Source of the DNA: G963665595 sp963665595 | Lineage (GTDB): Bacteria > Actinomycetota > Coriobacteriia > Coriobacteriales > CADBOM01 | Direction: 5' to 3' | Assembly (NCBI GenBank): GCA_963665595.2 | Contig: CAXXJK010000005.1 | Coordinates: 1-64,000 of the forward strand | DNA length: 64,000 bases | Shown: piece after piece, positions 1 to 8,426 of the stretch | Position numbering within the stretch: position 1 is the first letter of the stretch | How the letters are laid out: every line of letters starts with the position of its first letter | The notes under the pieces: model-generated | What the model saw: the letters and a program-made list of their open reading frames with translations, nothing else | Database searches by the model: none | What the model was told of the DNA's origin: nothing | Position numbers and translations under genes: made by a program

Positions 1-369
1 TCGCGCGCGGCCCGTTTGAGCGCACGTTCGCGTTCTTTTTCTTCTTCACGACGGGCTTCGCGTTCGTCTGAGAGATCGTCGTTAGTAGACGTTCATATTG
101 ATTTTTACGCGGCGAATGTTTCGTTTGAGTTCGATATAGTCGCGGCGTTGGGTGATGGCATCCTGAAGGGGTAGAAAGCACAGAAGCACAAACGAGACGG
201 CTAATACGTAGTAAGCCATCTCAAGGGGCATGAGGTTCATAGTGAGACCCACCACGCCTGCTGCGCCGCCGCCCATAGATATCAGTTTGATGACGGAGCC
301 CAAGGCAAAGTCAAACCGCTTCTCCTTGGTTGAAGCAGGCCGCATCTCTATGGGGCCCTTTACTCCCAT
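1..369 (-). pseudogene. Small membrane protein with charged tail, frameshifted and cut by the window edge
   Basis: Reading from the ATG at 367-369, preceded by a good GGGAG ribosome site, gives a 95-residue protein. It has two hydrophobic segments, roughly residues 28-47 and 50-68, followed by a basic stretch ending in a TAA at 82-84. Skipping one base around 85-90 continues the frame into a highly charged Glu/Arg/Lys tail (TNDDLSDEREARREEEKER) that runs off the left edge. The protein is therefore probably longer, and is broken by a +1 indel like its neighbour guaA. No family was recognised. It is divergent from guaA. Whether the frameshift is biological or a sequencing error cannot be told here. 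Confidence 0.5.
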
Positions 370-470
370 ACGCTCCCTTTGTAGAGAATACCCCTTATCC
401 ACTGCACAAACAGCGGTACAGCGGGTACCATTGACAGATACAAGCATCTTAACAGAAACGAGGTCTTTTC

Positions 471-2072
471 GTGGTACAGACAGACCATTGCCCAGAAAGT
501 TCTTGTCGTTGATTTCGGTGCACAGTATGGCCAGCTCATTGCACGACGCGTGCGTGATCTGCATGTGTACTCTGAGATCATTCCCTTCGATCTGCCTGTG
601 GAAGAAATTCGGGCGAGAAAGCCTGTGGCGATCATTTTGTCCGGAGGGCCCGCCAGCGTCTATGCTCCTGATGCGCCTGAGGTAGATCCAGGGTTTGTTT
701 GAGCTGGGCGTGCCGGTACTGGGCTTTTGCTATGGTATGCAGGCAATGGCCAAGGCGTTGGGCGGCAGTGTTCCTCAGACTGACATTGGCGAATATGGGC
801 CGGCAACGTTGGGGCGTGCCGATGATGGATCGTTGCTTTTAGCGGGAACTCCCGCAAGCCAGGTTGTCTGGATGAGTCACCGCGACAGTGTGGGCAACGT
901 GCCTGAGGGCTTTGTGGTGACCGCATCGACTTCGACCACACCGGTGGCGGCGATGGAAGATGCTGCGCGCGGGCTGTTTGCTACCCAGTTTCATCCGGAG
1001 GTGCATCACACTGCCCATGGTAACTCGGATGCTTGAGAACTTCCTCTTTACGATTGCGCACTTGGCACCCGACTGGACGCATGGATTCTTTCATTGAAGA
1101 CACCGTGGCCGATATTCGTGCGACGGTGGGGGATAGCAAAGTCATCTTGGGGCTTTCTGGAGGTGTTGACTCCAGCGTGGTGGCTGCGTTGCTTTCTCGC
1201 GCCATTGGCAAGCGTCTGACTTGTGTTTTCGTGAACCATGGGCTGTTGCGCAAGAATGAGCCCGAAGAAGTGGAGAAGATATTTACACACGCAGGTTTGA
1301 CGTGAACTTTGTGCACGTGCATGCGCAAGAGCGTTACATGGATGCGCTGGCAGACATTACCGACCCTGAGTTCAAGCGCCGTGTGGTGGGAGAAGAATTT
1401 TGGAAGGTCTTCTTTGACGAGGCGGAAAAGCTGGACGGCGTGCAGTTTTTGGCGCAGGGCACCATCTATCCTGACGTGATTGAGTCAGGGTCTGTGAAGG
1501 CGAGCAAATCTGCTTCTACTATCAAGAGCCATCATAACCTCATACCCTTCCCTGAAGGGGTTCACTTTGACCTTATCGAGCCGTTGCGGACACTGTTTAA
1601 GGATGAAGTACGCGAACTGGGTGTTGCGTTAGGGCTGCCCGATTACTTGGTGTACCGTCAGCCATTCCCGGGCCCGGGTCTTACCGTGCGCATTATCGGA
1701 GCGGTTACCGCAGAGAAAGCTGCGCTGTTGGCAGATGCCGACCTCATCGTGCGTCAGGAGATAGATGCCTACAACGAGGAACTGTTCCAGAAGACGGGCG
1801 ACCGCAATTCTGAGCAATAGCTGCTGGCAGTACTTTGCCGTGTTGCCCGACATTCGCTCGGTGGGCGTGATGGGGGATGAGCGTACCTATGGCCACCCCA
1901 TTATTGTGCGTGCCGTTGGAGTCGCGCGATGCGATGACCGCCGACTGGGCGAAGCTACCCTATGAAGTGTTGACGCGTATCTCGACGCGCATTACGGCCG
2001 AGGTACCCGGCATCAACCCGCGTGGCGTACGATATCACGAGCAAGCCGCCGGCGACTATTGAGTGGGAATAA
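471..2072 (+). pseudogene. guaA: GMP synthase (glutamine-hydrolysing), multiply frameshifted
   Basis: GMP synthase converts XMP to GMP using glutamine and ATP. All parts are recognisable in order: N-terminal class I amidotransferase (KVLVVDFGAQYGQLIARRVRD; nucleophile region GFCYGMQ; FHPEV), ATP-pyrophosphatase P-loop (LGLSGGVDSSVVAAL), and C-terminal dimerisation domain ending in TIEWE-stop at 2070-2072. The frame must change near 483-496, 690, 1022, 1079, 1288, 1806, 1920 and 2018. Seven changes are +1. The one near 1288 is -1 or +2, in an ACACAC run. I saw no in-frame nonsense codon or missing domain. The likely start is GTG at 471. True decay and insertion-type sequencing error are both possible. 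The gene's 3' end is a well-known integration target. Confidence 0.85.
2055..2071 (+). repeat. guaA 3'-end attachment core, first copy
   Basis: The 17-bp string ACTATTGAGTGGGAATA covers the last codons of guaA. It recurs identically at 3967-3983 and with two substitutions at 7331-7347. The 3' end of guaA, with core GAGTGGGAATAA, is an established integration site for tyrosine-recombinase islands. I therefore read this copy as the chromosomal junction of an island. No integrase gene is visible in the window. Confidence 0.75.
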
Positions 2073-2196
2073 TTTGCACGTAATATTACTTGCATATAAT
2101 CATAAGCAGTTATAATAATATATAATATATTGCTTGAATATTAGTTATTTCAGCGTATAATCGCTTTCAATGGGAAAACTATTGGAGGCGATTTTT

Positions 2197-2412
2197 ATGG
2201 CCAACTCAAATATCACTATTCGAATGGATGAGGAACTCAAAAAACAAGCGGATGTGCTTTTCGACGAGATGGGCATGAGCTTCACCACCGCCGTGAACAT
2301 CTTTGTCAAGCAGGCAGTGCGTGAACGACGCTTGCCGTTTGATGTTACCGCTGCGCCGAGGACGTCGTACACGGCTGTCGACATGGCTGGCGTATCAGAT
2401 GCGGAGAGGTAG
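2197..2412 (+). CDS. RelB/DinJ-family antitoxin
   Basis: This 71-residue protein begins MANSNITIRMDEELKKQAD and carries the ribbon-helix-helix pattern of RelB/DinJ antitoxins: a short beta strand, then two helices containing LFDEMGMSFTTAVNIFVKQAV. The ATG at 2197 is chosen because TTGGAGGCG lies at proper distance upstream. Antitoxins of this family bind their own promoter as dimers and neutralise a RelE/YafQ-type toxin. Here no RelE-type gene follows. The next gene, 5 bp downstream, is a RhuM/Fic-like gene, so the pairing is unusual or the cognate toxin has been replaced. The gene appears intact in an otherwise damaged island. Confidence 0.8.
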   Translation: MANSNITIRMDEELKKQADVLFDEMGMSFTTAVNIFVKQAVRERRLPFDVTAAPRTSYTAVDMAGVSDAER

Positions 2413-2417
2413 GGGCG

Positions 2418-3350
2418 ATGGAAAATAGCGAAATTGTCTTGTTCCAATCCAAAGACGGAGAGGTCTCACTGCCGGTCGATATTGAGAAAGACACAGTCTG
2501 GCTTACGCAGGCACAGATGGCAATTCTCTTTGATACTACAAAGCAAAACATAAGCCTGCACGCGAGTAACTGTTTCAAAGAAGGAGAGCTTGAGCAGAGT
2601 CCAGTTGTCAGGGAATCCTTGACAACTGCCGAAGACGGCAAACATTACAAAACGAAATACTACAATCTCGACGTCGTCATCTCCGTCGGCTACCGCGTGA
2701 AGTCCCAGCGTGGTGTTGAGTTTCGCCGTTGGGCTACCGATGTGTTGCGCCGCTATGTCATGCAGGGGCATGTAGAAAACGAGAAGCGCCTTGCTCAACT
2801 TGCTGAAATTACTCAGATCATCGAACGCTTACCGGGTAGTATCGAGGTCAAGCCAGATTCTTGATATCGTAAAAAGCTACACAGGCGCACTCAATTTACT
2901 TGATGATTACGATCACCAAAGTCTTGCTCGTCCTAAAGGTAGCGAAGCCACCTATACGCTCAATTATGACGAATGTCGCGCGGTCATTGACGGTATGAAG
3001 TTTGCTGCCGAAAGTGATTTGTTTGGTAACGAGAAGGATGACTCTTTCAAGGGTAGCATCGGTGTAATCTACCAGAGCTTCGATGGGCAGGATCTGTACC
3101 CTTCTGCACAAGAGAAAGCTGCAAACTTGCTCTACTTTGTGGTGAAAAAACCACTCATTTAGCGACGGTAACAAGCGCATAGCCGCCGCGCTGTTCCTCT
3201 ACTTTCTCAACAAGAACGGACTCCCTCTATCACAACGGACAAAAGACACTTGCCGACAATACGCTCGTGGCTGTCACTATCATGATTGCCGAATCGCGTC
3301 CGGAGGAAAAAGAGACTATGGTCTCGCTCGTGATGAACTTCTTGGCGTAG
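2418..3350 (+). pseudogene. RhuM-family protein with Fic/Doc motif, frameshifted
   Basis: The N-terminal part (MENSEIVLFQSKDGEVSLPV, VWLTQAQMAILFDTTKQNIS, KYYNLDVVISVGYRVKSQRG) is typical of the virulence RhuM family. The C-terminal part carries HSFSDGNKRIAAALF, matching the Fic/Doc core HxFx(D/E)GNxR, which would be the AMP- or phospho-transfer active site. Three +1 frameshifts interrupt it: near 2856, in the A run at 3145-3150, and at the CTCCCTC near 3225. The reconstructed protein has about 310 residues and ends at the TAG at 3348-3350. It directly follows a RelB-type antitoxin gene and may have been its toxin-like partner. It is non-functional as sequenced unless the indels are errors. 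Confidence 0.75.
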
Positions 3351-3372
3351 AGTAGAGTAGGGTATATCGCAG

Positions 3373-3698
3373 ATGAACTACTTTACGAGCGATCTGCATC
3401 TAGGTCATAAGAACATCATTAAACTATGCAATCGTCTTTTTGTCGATGTTTACGAGATGAACTAGACTCTCATTGAGAGCTGGAACGTATGGGTACATCG
3501 AGACGACCACATCTATATTGTGGGGGATCTGTCGTTTCGGAGCAAAACCTTATTTATGGCCATATCCACAACAACAAACCAGACAGCTACTGGCTGATGT
3601 TGAAGACATATAAACGCGCTCTCAACGCAAGCGTGGAAGTCGATGAGTATCAGCCAGTTTCTTTCGATGAACTGGTCGCAAACAATGAGATATGGTGA
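3373..3698 (+). pseudogene. Metallophosphoesterase remnant
   Basis: The ATG at 3373 opens MNYFTSDLHLGHKNIIKLCN, the first metal-binding motif of calcineurin-type phosphoesterases. It continues through HRDDHIYIVGDLSFRS. An in-frame TAG interrupts it at about 3463. The central part with the GNHD motif is missing, and the remainder resumes in another frame as YGHIHNNKPDSYWLML, the GH(I)H motif, ending at 3698. Unlike guaA and the RhuM gene, this one carries a nonsense codon and an internal deletion. It is therefore a genuine pseudogene, not a product of single-base read errors. Confidence 0.75.
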
Positions 3699-3797
3699 AT
3701 TGAGAAATAAGAGCATTCGAATGGAAGATAGTTGTCAGCATCTTTTGGTTCCAGAGTGTCTTGATTGCTGTTTTTTTGGAAGCAGCGTATGAAATGT

Positions 3798-3983
3798 ATT
3801 TATTCCTTATCAACTTGCAATAGGGGAATAAATCACACCCAAAAAAGTGAGTTTATTTTGAGTTCAAAAGTTTCGTCGTATTTGCAACAAAAATGACCCT
3901 TCGAACCATTTATTCCCCGAACTGGAGCGACTAAGGGGAACTGAGGAAATCGAGGGGATTTTGTTAACTATTGAGTGGGAATA
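3798..3983 (+). repeat. 186-bp island-end repeat, copy 1
   Basis: This segment matches 7162-7347 over its full 186 bp without gaps, at about 86% identity by hand alignment. It contains ATTTATTCC at its left end, GGGGAATAAAT (3823-3833) and its inverse ATTTATTCCCC (3908-3918). It ends in the guaA core ACTATTGAGTGGGAATA. Clustered inverted sites next to an attachment core look like arm sites for a recombinase. The remainder of the gap (3699-3797) shows no gene. Confidence 0.8.
3967..3983 (+). repeat. guaA-type attachment core, second copy
   Basis: This is identical over 17 of 17 bases to the guaA 3' end at 2055-2071. Together the two copies bracket about 1.9 kb containing the RelB-type gene, the RhuM/Fic gene and the phosphoesterase remnant. 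This is the layout expected of attL and attR around an integrated module. Confidence 0.75.
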
Positions 3984-4045
3984 GGGGTTTTCGAGCACTC
4001 ATTATCAATATCTCACAGACTGCGACATTTTGAAAAATTGGGAAC

Positions 4046-4508
4046 CTTGAGCAGGCCCCTCGCTACACACTCAAGCCCGACGACCGTCGAAAGACCGTGA
4101 CGTTGACGGTGTTCGAAGGGACGGACAAGCCATACCGCTGCAGTGGGAAGGCGTACATAAGAAATGAATCATCGACTGTTGCGGTCTACGGGATTGAGTA
4201 CGGGCGACTTGTGCTCGAGGGGAACCACACCTCCTACGACGAGCTGCCTTCTCCTGTACAGGATCTCGAATTCACTCTGCTCGCAAAACGTTTATGCAAA
4301 GCCCTCGGCATCGAGTCCCTCAGTGGAGATGTCATGCGCATTTTGGAGTTGATGATGCCGGACGGAGCATATACGAACGCCGTCGCGATGGAGGTCTTCG
4401 ACAAGTACTACCGTTTTGACGAGGTGGCAGGTGGGAGCGTAAACAGGTCGAGGCGATTCCCACAGAGGCTTTCAGGGAGGCGATGGCAAACGCGATTTGT
4501 TCCTCAGC
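4046..4508 (+). pseudogene. Fragment of AlbA_2/ATPase-domain regulator (partial copy of 8427-9686)
   Basis: From about 4046 to 4497 this DNA parallels 8617-9190 closely. It encodes the stretch from RYTLKPDDRRKTVTLTVFEG to FDKYYRFDEVAGG. It lacks the first 64 or so codons, the C-terminal half, and about 40 internal codons between TNAVAM and EVFDKYY, where the full copy reads MLADSNAFKGVDIVRFGDNA and onward. No function is expected. Its presence just after one 186-bp repeat, with the full-length gene after the other repeat, suggests related modules inserted in series and then decayed. Confidence 0.8.
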
Positions 4509-4818
4509 ATAGTGGGTCTTTTTCATAGGGCATCTGCTTCCTAGAATCGATAGTCTGACCTTATTTGATTTCTCTCATTAAGACCTGGGCTGCGATTTTA
4601 AGGAGCAGGTCAAGGATTCAGTACTGAAGGGAAAGGGTTCAGGAGGTCAGGCCGGAAGCCCTCGACCTTTATTCCAGCACTAACAGGAGAGCAAAGGGAG
4701 TCATCGGGCATCTTAGACACCCCATCACTCAAGGTTTGACGAATTGGATAATCCACTGCACAAATGTGCTATGATACGAAAGTATGCATGCTCATCAAAT
4801 GGGAGATTGATCAATCAT
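4509..4818. other. Intergenic stretch without recognised gene
   Basis: This segment lies between the AlbA_2 fragment and the glycosyltransferase-like gene. I see no convincing reading frame, RNA or strong promoter. An AGGAGCAGG and other purine stretches occur without a following start codon in a usable frame. It may be decayed island DNA. Confidence 0.4.
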
Positions 4819-6078
4819 ATGAACAATCAAAGCAAGATGAGAGTAGGCATCGGGTTTGCGACGGGCCGAAGAAGCTTTCGCAAAGTTCTCGAGATGTACG
4901 CGCATAACTTTCAAGAATATCATTTACTCGAAAATGGGAAAATCAGTCTCGATCTTTTTGCAGCTTATGACCTCGAATACTCTAATGCGATGCGTTCCGA
5001 CTTCACGGAACTTCCGAGTGAGGTCAGCGAGCTTTTCGAGAGTACTTGCTTCATAGGGATCCAAGACATCGCCTCAGAAGCCGCTCGTCTTGTCGACGAG
5101 AGGGTTCTCTCAGATGACGAAGCGGAGATATTTTTCAAGTCAGGATATGCTGCGCGAAGAAACATCATCCTCGTCAAGGCGATAGAAGCGGGCATGGATT
5201 GCGTTTTGTTTCTTGACGATGACGAGTATCCGCTGGCTCTCATACAGGGAGACATCTCCAAGGATTCACCGCTTTGGATGGAGCAGGACGTGCTAGGCGG
5301 ACATCTCAGGGAAATCAGAGATGCTGATGTTACCTGCGGCTACCACTGCGGAATTGTATCTCCGCTGCCTTATATTTGCTTCGACGGCGAACTGTCCAAG
5401 CGCGATTTCCGCACCTTCATCGAAGCTATCAGCAATGAGGTGGTTAATTGGGACTCGGTGGCTGCTGCCATGGAGAACTATGGCTATACGTATGCGGATG
5501 TCGGCGCCATTTCTGACAAGAAAGTCTTTGACATCGATCTTCACGCCCCCGGCGAGTATATTTCAGGATCGAACCTCTGCGTCAACCTTACCCGACCGCT
5601 TGAGATCCCTGCGTTTTACAATCCCCCGCGTGCGCGTGGCGAGGATACATTCTTTGGGGCGCAGCTCAACAGCCATCGCATCAAGCGCGTTCCAGTATAT
5701 GCCTTCCATGACCCCTTCTCGACCCATCGGAGTCTTGTAAACGGTGTTTTGCCCACGAGAATGAAGCCGGTCACAACCGATCATGCCGCCGTCATCGAAC
5801 GGTTTCTGCAAACATGCCTCGGGTGGATTCGATATAAACCGCTGCTGATGCATATCGATGATGAGGATAGCTATCCGGAACGTATGGTTCTCGTCAAGAG
5901 AGGTCTTGAGCTGACCCTCCCGAAGATCGCCCGCTATTTCGATTACGTTGGCTTCATGGAAATCGCAGCAGAACTCGACAAATACGATCATCAAGTCGTC
6001 AAACACCACCAGCACTTCAGGCTCACTCAAGATATATGGCTCAGGATCTGCACGAATATAGTTGAGAACCGGATATGA
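4819..6078 (+). CDS. Putative glycosyltransferase-like protein
   Basis: A protein of about 419 residues. The centre reads NIILVKAIEAGMDCVLFLDDDEYPLALIQGD, an acidic DDDE cluster after a hydrophobic strand as in GT-A glycosyltransferases, where it would bind metal and nucleotide sugar. Further on, GEYISGSNLCVNL and RGEDTFFGAQL resemble the acceptor-side ED motif. No signal peptide or membrane segment is evident. Two starts are possible: ATG 4819 with a distant GGGAG, or ATG 4837. It lies alone between an AlbA_2 fragment and a methyltransferase inside the second putative guaA module, suggesting cargo for surface glycan change. The family assignment rests on motifs only. Confidence 0.5.
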   Translation: MNNQSKMRVGIGFATGRRSFRKVLEMYAHNFQEYHLLENGKISLDLFAAYDLEYSNAMRSDFTELPSEVSELFESTCFIGIQDIASEAARLVDERVLSDDEAEIFFKSGYAARRNIILVKAIEAGMDCVLFLDDDEYPLALIQGDISKDSPLWMEQDVLGGHLREIRDADVTCGYHCGIVSPLPYICFDGELSKRDFRTFIEAISNEVVNWDSVAAAMENYGYTYADVGAISDKKVFDIDLHAPGEYISGSNLCVNLTRPLEIPAFYNPPRARGEDTFFGAQLNSHRIKRVPVYAFHDPFSTHRSLVNGVLPTRMKPVTTDHAAVIERFLQTCLGWIRYKPLLMHIDDEDSYPERMVLVKRGLELTLPKIARYFDYVGFMEIAAELDKYDHQVVKHHQHFRLTQDIWLRICTNIVENRI

Positions 6079-6330
6079 AAAGGATGAACGACCCGCTCGA
6101 AACCTAGACGGAAGAGAGCTCGAGAATGTTCATGGGGAACAAGGATAGAGAGAAGGCCGTTCTGGTTCGTGGTACCACCCCCAAACCGAAAAGCATCTCT
6201 TGCCAAAAACAATCTTGAGCCATTGTAGTCTTAGCTGCTAGCTGGTATACCGGCTTTTATAGGCTTAACATTCAAGTCACCGGCTACGTCGATGGTCAGG
6301 GCTTATATCAACTATCGAATAGGGGTATTT

Positions 6331-7017
6331 ATGGCTGATTGGGATACTTTATTTCTTGACCCGCACAATGTGAAGAAGGCACCCGAGGCGGAGGCTTTCG
6401 CATTTGTTGATCTTCTTAAAGATAGGTTTAGATCTTCGAATGTATGTATTTGGGATTTAGGGTGTGGGGGAGGTCGCCATACCGCTGTTTTTTCTGCTTC
6501 TGGTGCCTCGGTATTTGCGACGGACAATTCTTTTAATGCTGTTACCCTAACTAAAAATCTGTTAAGTGATCACAACCTTAATGGAAGGGTTGCGCTGTCC
6601 GACATGACACTATGGCCATTTGACAAAAACAAAAAAGTTCAGGGTGTCTTTTCTTGGGATGTTCTTCAACATAACACTCTGAAAGAGATAGAAAAAACAA
6701 TTGGGCTTGCTAACGATATGCTCGTGCAAAACGGATTGCTCCTTGCAACCATTATATCCAGTAAGGCAGATCTGTTCGGGAAAGGAAAGGAAATTGAACC
6801 CAATACTTTTGTTCTCGAAACAGGTAAAGAAGCCGGCGTGCCTCATCACTATTTTAATTTGGAAGACGTGAGGGACTTGTTTAGAAGTGACAAGTGGAGA
6901 TTGCTTGTCTTGGCGGAGCAAGTTGTCACTAACTATGAGCACCTTGACAATTTTTGGATGTATACGCCATTTAGAAATACTACCTGGTGTGTTTTAGCGG
7001 AAAAAATATGCGAATAA
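6331..7017 (+). CDS. Class I SAM-dependent methyltransferase
   Basis: This 228-residue protein begins MADWDTLFLDPHNVKKAPEA. SAM-binding motif I is VCIWDLGCGGGRHTAVF at residues 38-54. An acidic post-I strand (ATDNSF) and a motif IV region (GVFSWDVLQHN) follow. The architecture is that of a small-molecule or lipid methyltransferase of the Methyltransf_11/25 type, and the substrate is unknown. The ATG at 6331 follows AGGGG at close spacing and the protein starts at the usual distance from motif I, so upstream starts are unnecessary. The A/T-richer codon use compared with the preceding gene fits island cargo. Confidence 0.75.
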   Translation: MADWDTLFLDPHNVKKAPEAEAFAFVDLLKDRFRSSNVCIWDLGCGGGRHTAVFSASGASVFATDNSFNAVTLTKNLLSDHNLNGRVALSDMTLWPFDKNKKVQGVFSWDVLQHNTLKEIEKTIGLANDMLVQNGLLLATIISSKADLFGKGKEIEPNTFVLETGKEAGVPHHYFNLEDVRDLFRSDKWRLLVLAEQVVTNYEHLDNFWMYTPFRNTTWCVLAEKICE

Positions 7018-7161
7018 TTAAGAAAGCGGCGTGGTGCGGGCGAGCTGTTAGATAAACAGCCGTCGTATCCCCGACTTCACCTTCATTCTATCAAAGAACT
7101 GGGGCGGAACAGAATAATTGACACGAAGTTAGATGCAAAGTCTTGCTCATGAATACCCTCA

Positions 7162-7347
7162 ATTTATTCCTTATCAACTTGCAATAGGGGAATAAATCGT
7201 ACTCAAAAAAGTGAGTTCATTTTGAGTTCAAAAGATTCGTCGTATTTCCAACAGAAACATCTCTTCGAACCATTTATTCCCCGAACTGGAGCGACTGGAA
7301 AGAGCTGAGGTGACTCAGAGAATTTTGTTAACAATTAAGTGGGAATA
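7162..7347 (+). repeat. 186-bp island-end repeat, copy 2
   Basis: This is a direct copy of 3798-3983, equal in length and ungapped. It retains GGGGAATAAAT and its inverse, and ends in a guaA-like core. It separates the methyltransferase gene from the IS200-type element. The 7018-7161 interval before it contains no recognised gene. Confidence 0.8.
7331..7347 (+). repeat. guaA-like attachment core, third copy (degenerate)
   Basis: ACAATTAAGTGGGAATA differs from the guaA core at two positions. With the exact copy at 3967-3983 it brackets about 3.3 kb (AlbA_2 fragment, glycosyltransferase-like gene, methyltransferase), consistent with a second module in tandem. Confidence 0.6.
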
Positions 7348-7362
7348 AGGCAAAATCAACCA

Positions 7363-8212
7363 CTATGGTCACTCTGGGCAACCATAATCACGCATCATTC
7401 GGAAGGCGCCCCGTGCAAACAGGGTGTCTTCTCGCTATTCAGGCTTCAAGCCTGTCTTCGCTACGTAGTAGCGGAGACAAACAACCACCCGCTATGCGGG
7501 TGCGCGTCGAAGGTTTCACCACATCCAAAAAGACCACCTACCAAGTAGTAGGATACAAGTGTTCAAGTCGTATCTGCTACAAAGGGAAGGTGGTCAGTTT
7601 GGCAAACCAAGCACATAGTTTGTCGCACACGAAGTGGATGTGCAAGTACCACGTCGTGTTCACTCCGAAGTATAGGAGGAAGGCAATCTACAATCAATAT
7701 CGAGATTCATTAGGAGAGATATTCAGGCAGTTGTGCAGCTACAAAGGGGTTGAGATTATCGAAGGACATCTCATGGTCGACCACGTGCATATGCTGGTAA
7801 GTATCCCACCTAAAGTATCGGTATCAAGTTTCATGGGATATCTGAAAGGAAAAAGCGCCCTGATGATGTTTGATAAACATGCAAACCTGAAATACAAGTT
7901 CGGAAACCGGCACTTTTGGTCAGAAGGCTATTATGTATCGACTGTCGGTCTCAATGAAGCGACTATCGCGAAGTACATCAGGGAACAGGAAGCCCACGAT
8001 ATCGCATTAGATAAATTGAGCATCAAAGAATACGAAGACCCCTTTAAGGGGTAGTCAGGTAATACAAAAGCCGCTTCAAGCGGCTTGCTACGAGTCAACG
8101 GCAATACGGCTTGAACGAAGAGAAAGACAAGCGCCTTTAGACGCTGCCGGTATTCCTTGGCCTTATAGGCCCAGAGCAAACCACCCCTTTGAGGGGTGGT
8201 TCATGATTCTGT
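7363..8212 (+). mobile_element. IS200/IS605-family insertion element (tnpA only)
   Basis: The element has a single Y1 transposase gene with hairpin-rich flanks and no terminal inverted repeats, as usual for this family. Left-side stem-loops include CAGGCTTCAAGCCTG (near 7440) and CCCGCTATGCGGG (near 7488). Right-side ones include CCCCTTTAAGGGG (8039-8051), AGCCGCTTCAAGCGGCT (8070-8086) and ACCACCCCTTTGAGGGGTGGT (8182-8202). Exact ends are uncertain. It carries no TnpB. It sits immediately after the third attachment core. Its structured 5' leader of about 235 nt may repress transposase translation, as in other IS200 elements. Confidence 0.75.
7599..8054 (+). CDS. tnpA: IS200/IS605 Y1 transposase TnpA
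   Basis: A 151-residue single-strand DNA transposase. The family signatures are clear: SLSHTKWMCKYHVVFTPKYRRK at the start, the HUH metal motif VDHVHMLV (about residues 64-71) and the catalytic-Tyr helix in EATIAKYIREQE near residue 130. Length matches intact IS200 TnpA. I chose TTG at 7599, giving LANQAHSLSH, because AAGGGAAGG lies 10 bases upstream. GTG at 7590 is an alternative. The enzyme excises and inserts the element as a circular single strand by recognising subterminal hairpins. The gene appears intact, so the element could still be mobile. Confidence 0.9.
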   Translation: MANQAHSLSHTKWMCKYHVVFTPKYRRKAIYNQYRDSLGEIFRQLCSYKGVEIIEGHLMVDHVHMLVSIPPKVSVSSFMGYLKGKSALMMFDKHANLKYKFGNRHFWSEGYYVSTVGLNEATIAKYIREQEAHDIALDKLSIKEYEDPFKG

Positions 8213-8367
8213 CTTGGCCTCACGGGCGGTTGTCATGGTGTTATCGAGACGGTATCCACCCAGAAGATATAGCCATTCGGTGACTTCGTTTATGCAATTA
8301 CTAGATAGTCTGCGTTTGCCTGCTGCCATCGAAGGTGCCAACCGACACGTATTGTTGGATCGGTAGT

Positions 8368-8403
8368 ACAACGATAAATTTTACGTTGTATAATTGTTGC
8401 AAC
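8368..8403 (+). promoter_or_regulatory. Promoter/operator of AlbA_2 regulator gene
   Basis: A TATAAT box at 8389-8394 lies about 30 bases before the ATG at 8427. It is surrounded by alternating short elements: ACAACG (8368-8373), CGTTGT (8384-8389) and GCAACG (8399-8404). The spaced inverted CAACG/CGTTG pairs overlap the -10 box and look like an operator, possibly autoregulatory because the protein ends in a winged-helix domain. No good -35 box is seen. Confidence 0.4.
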
Positions 8404-8426
8404 GAAAATGCAGCGAAAGGACCCCG

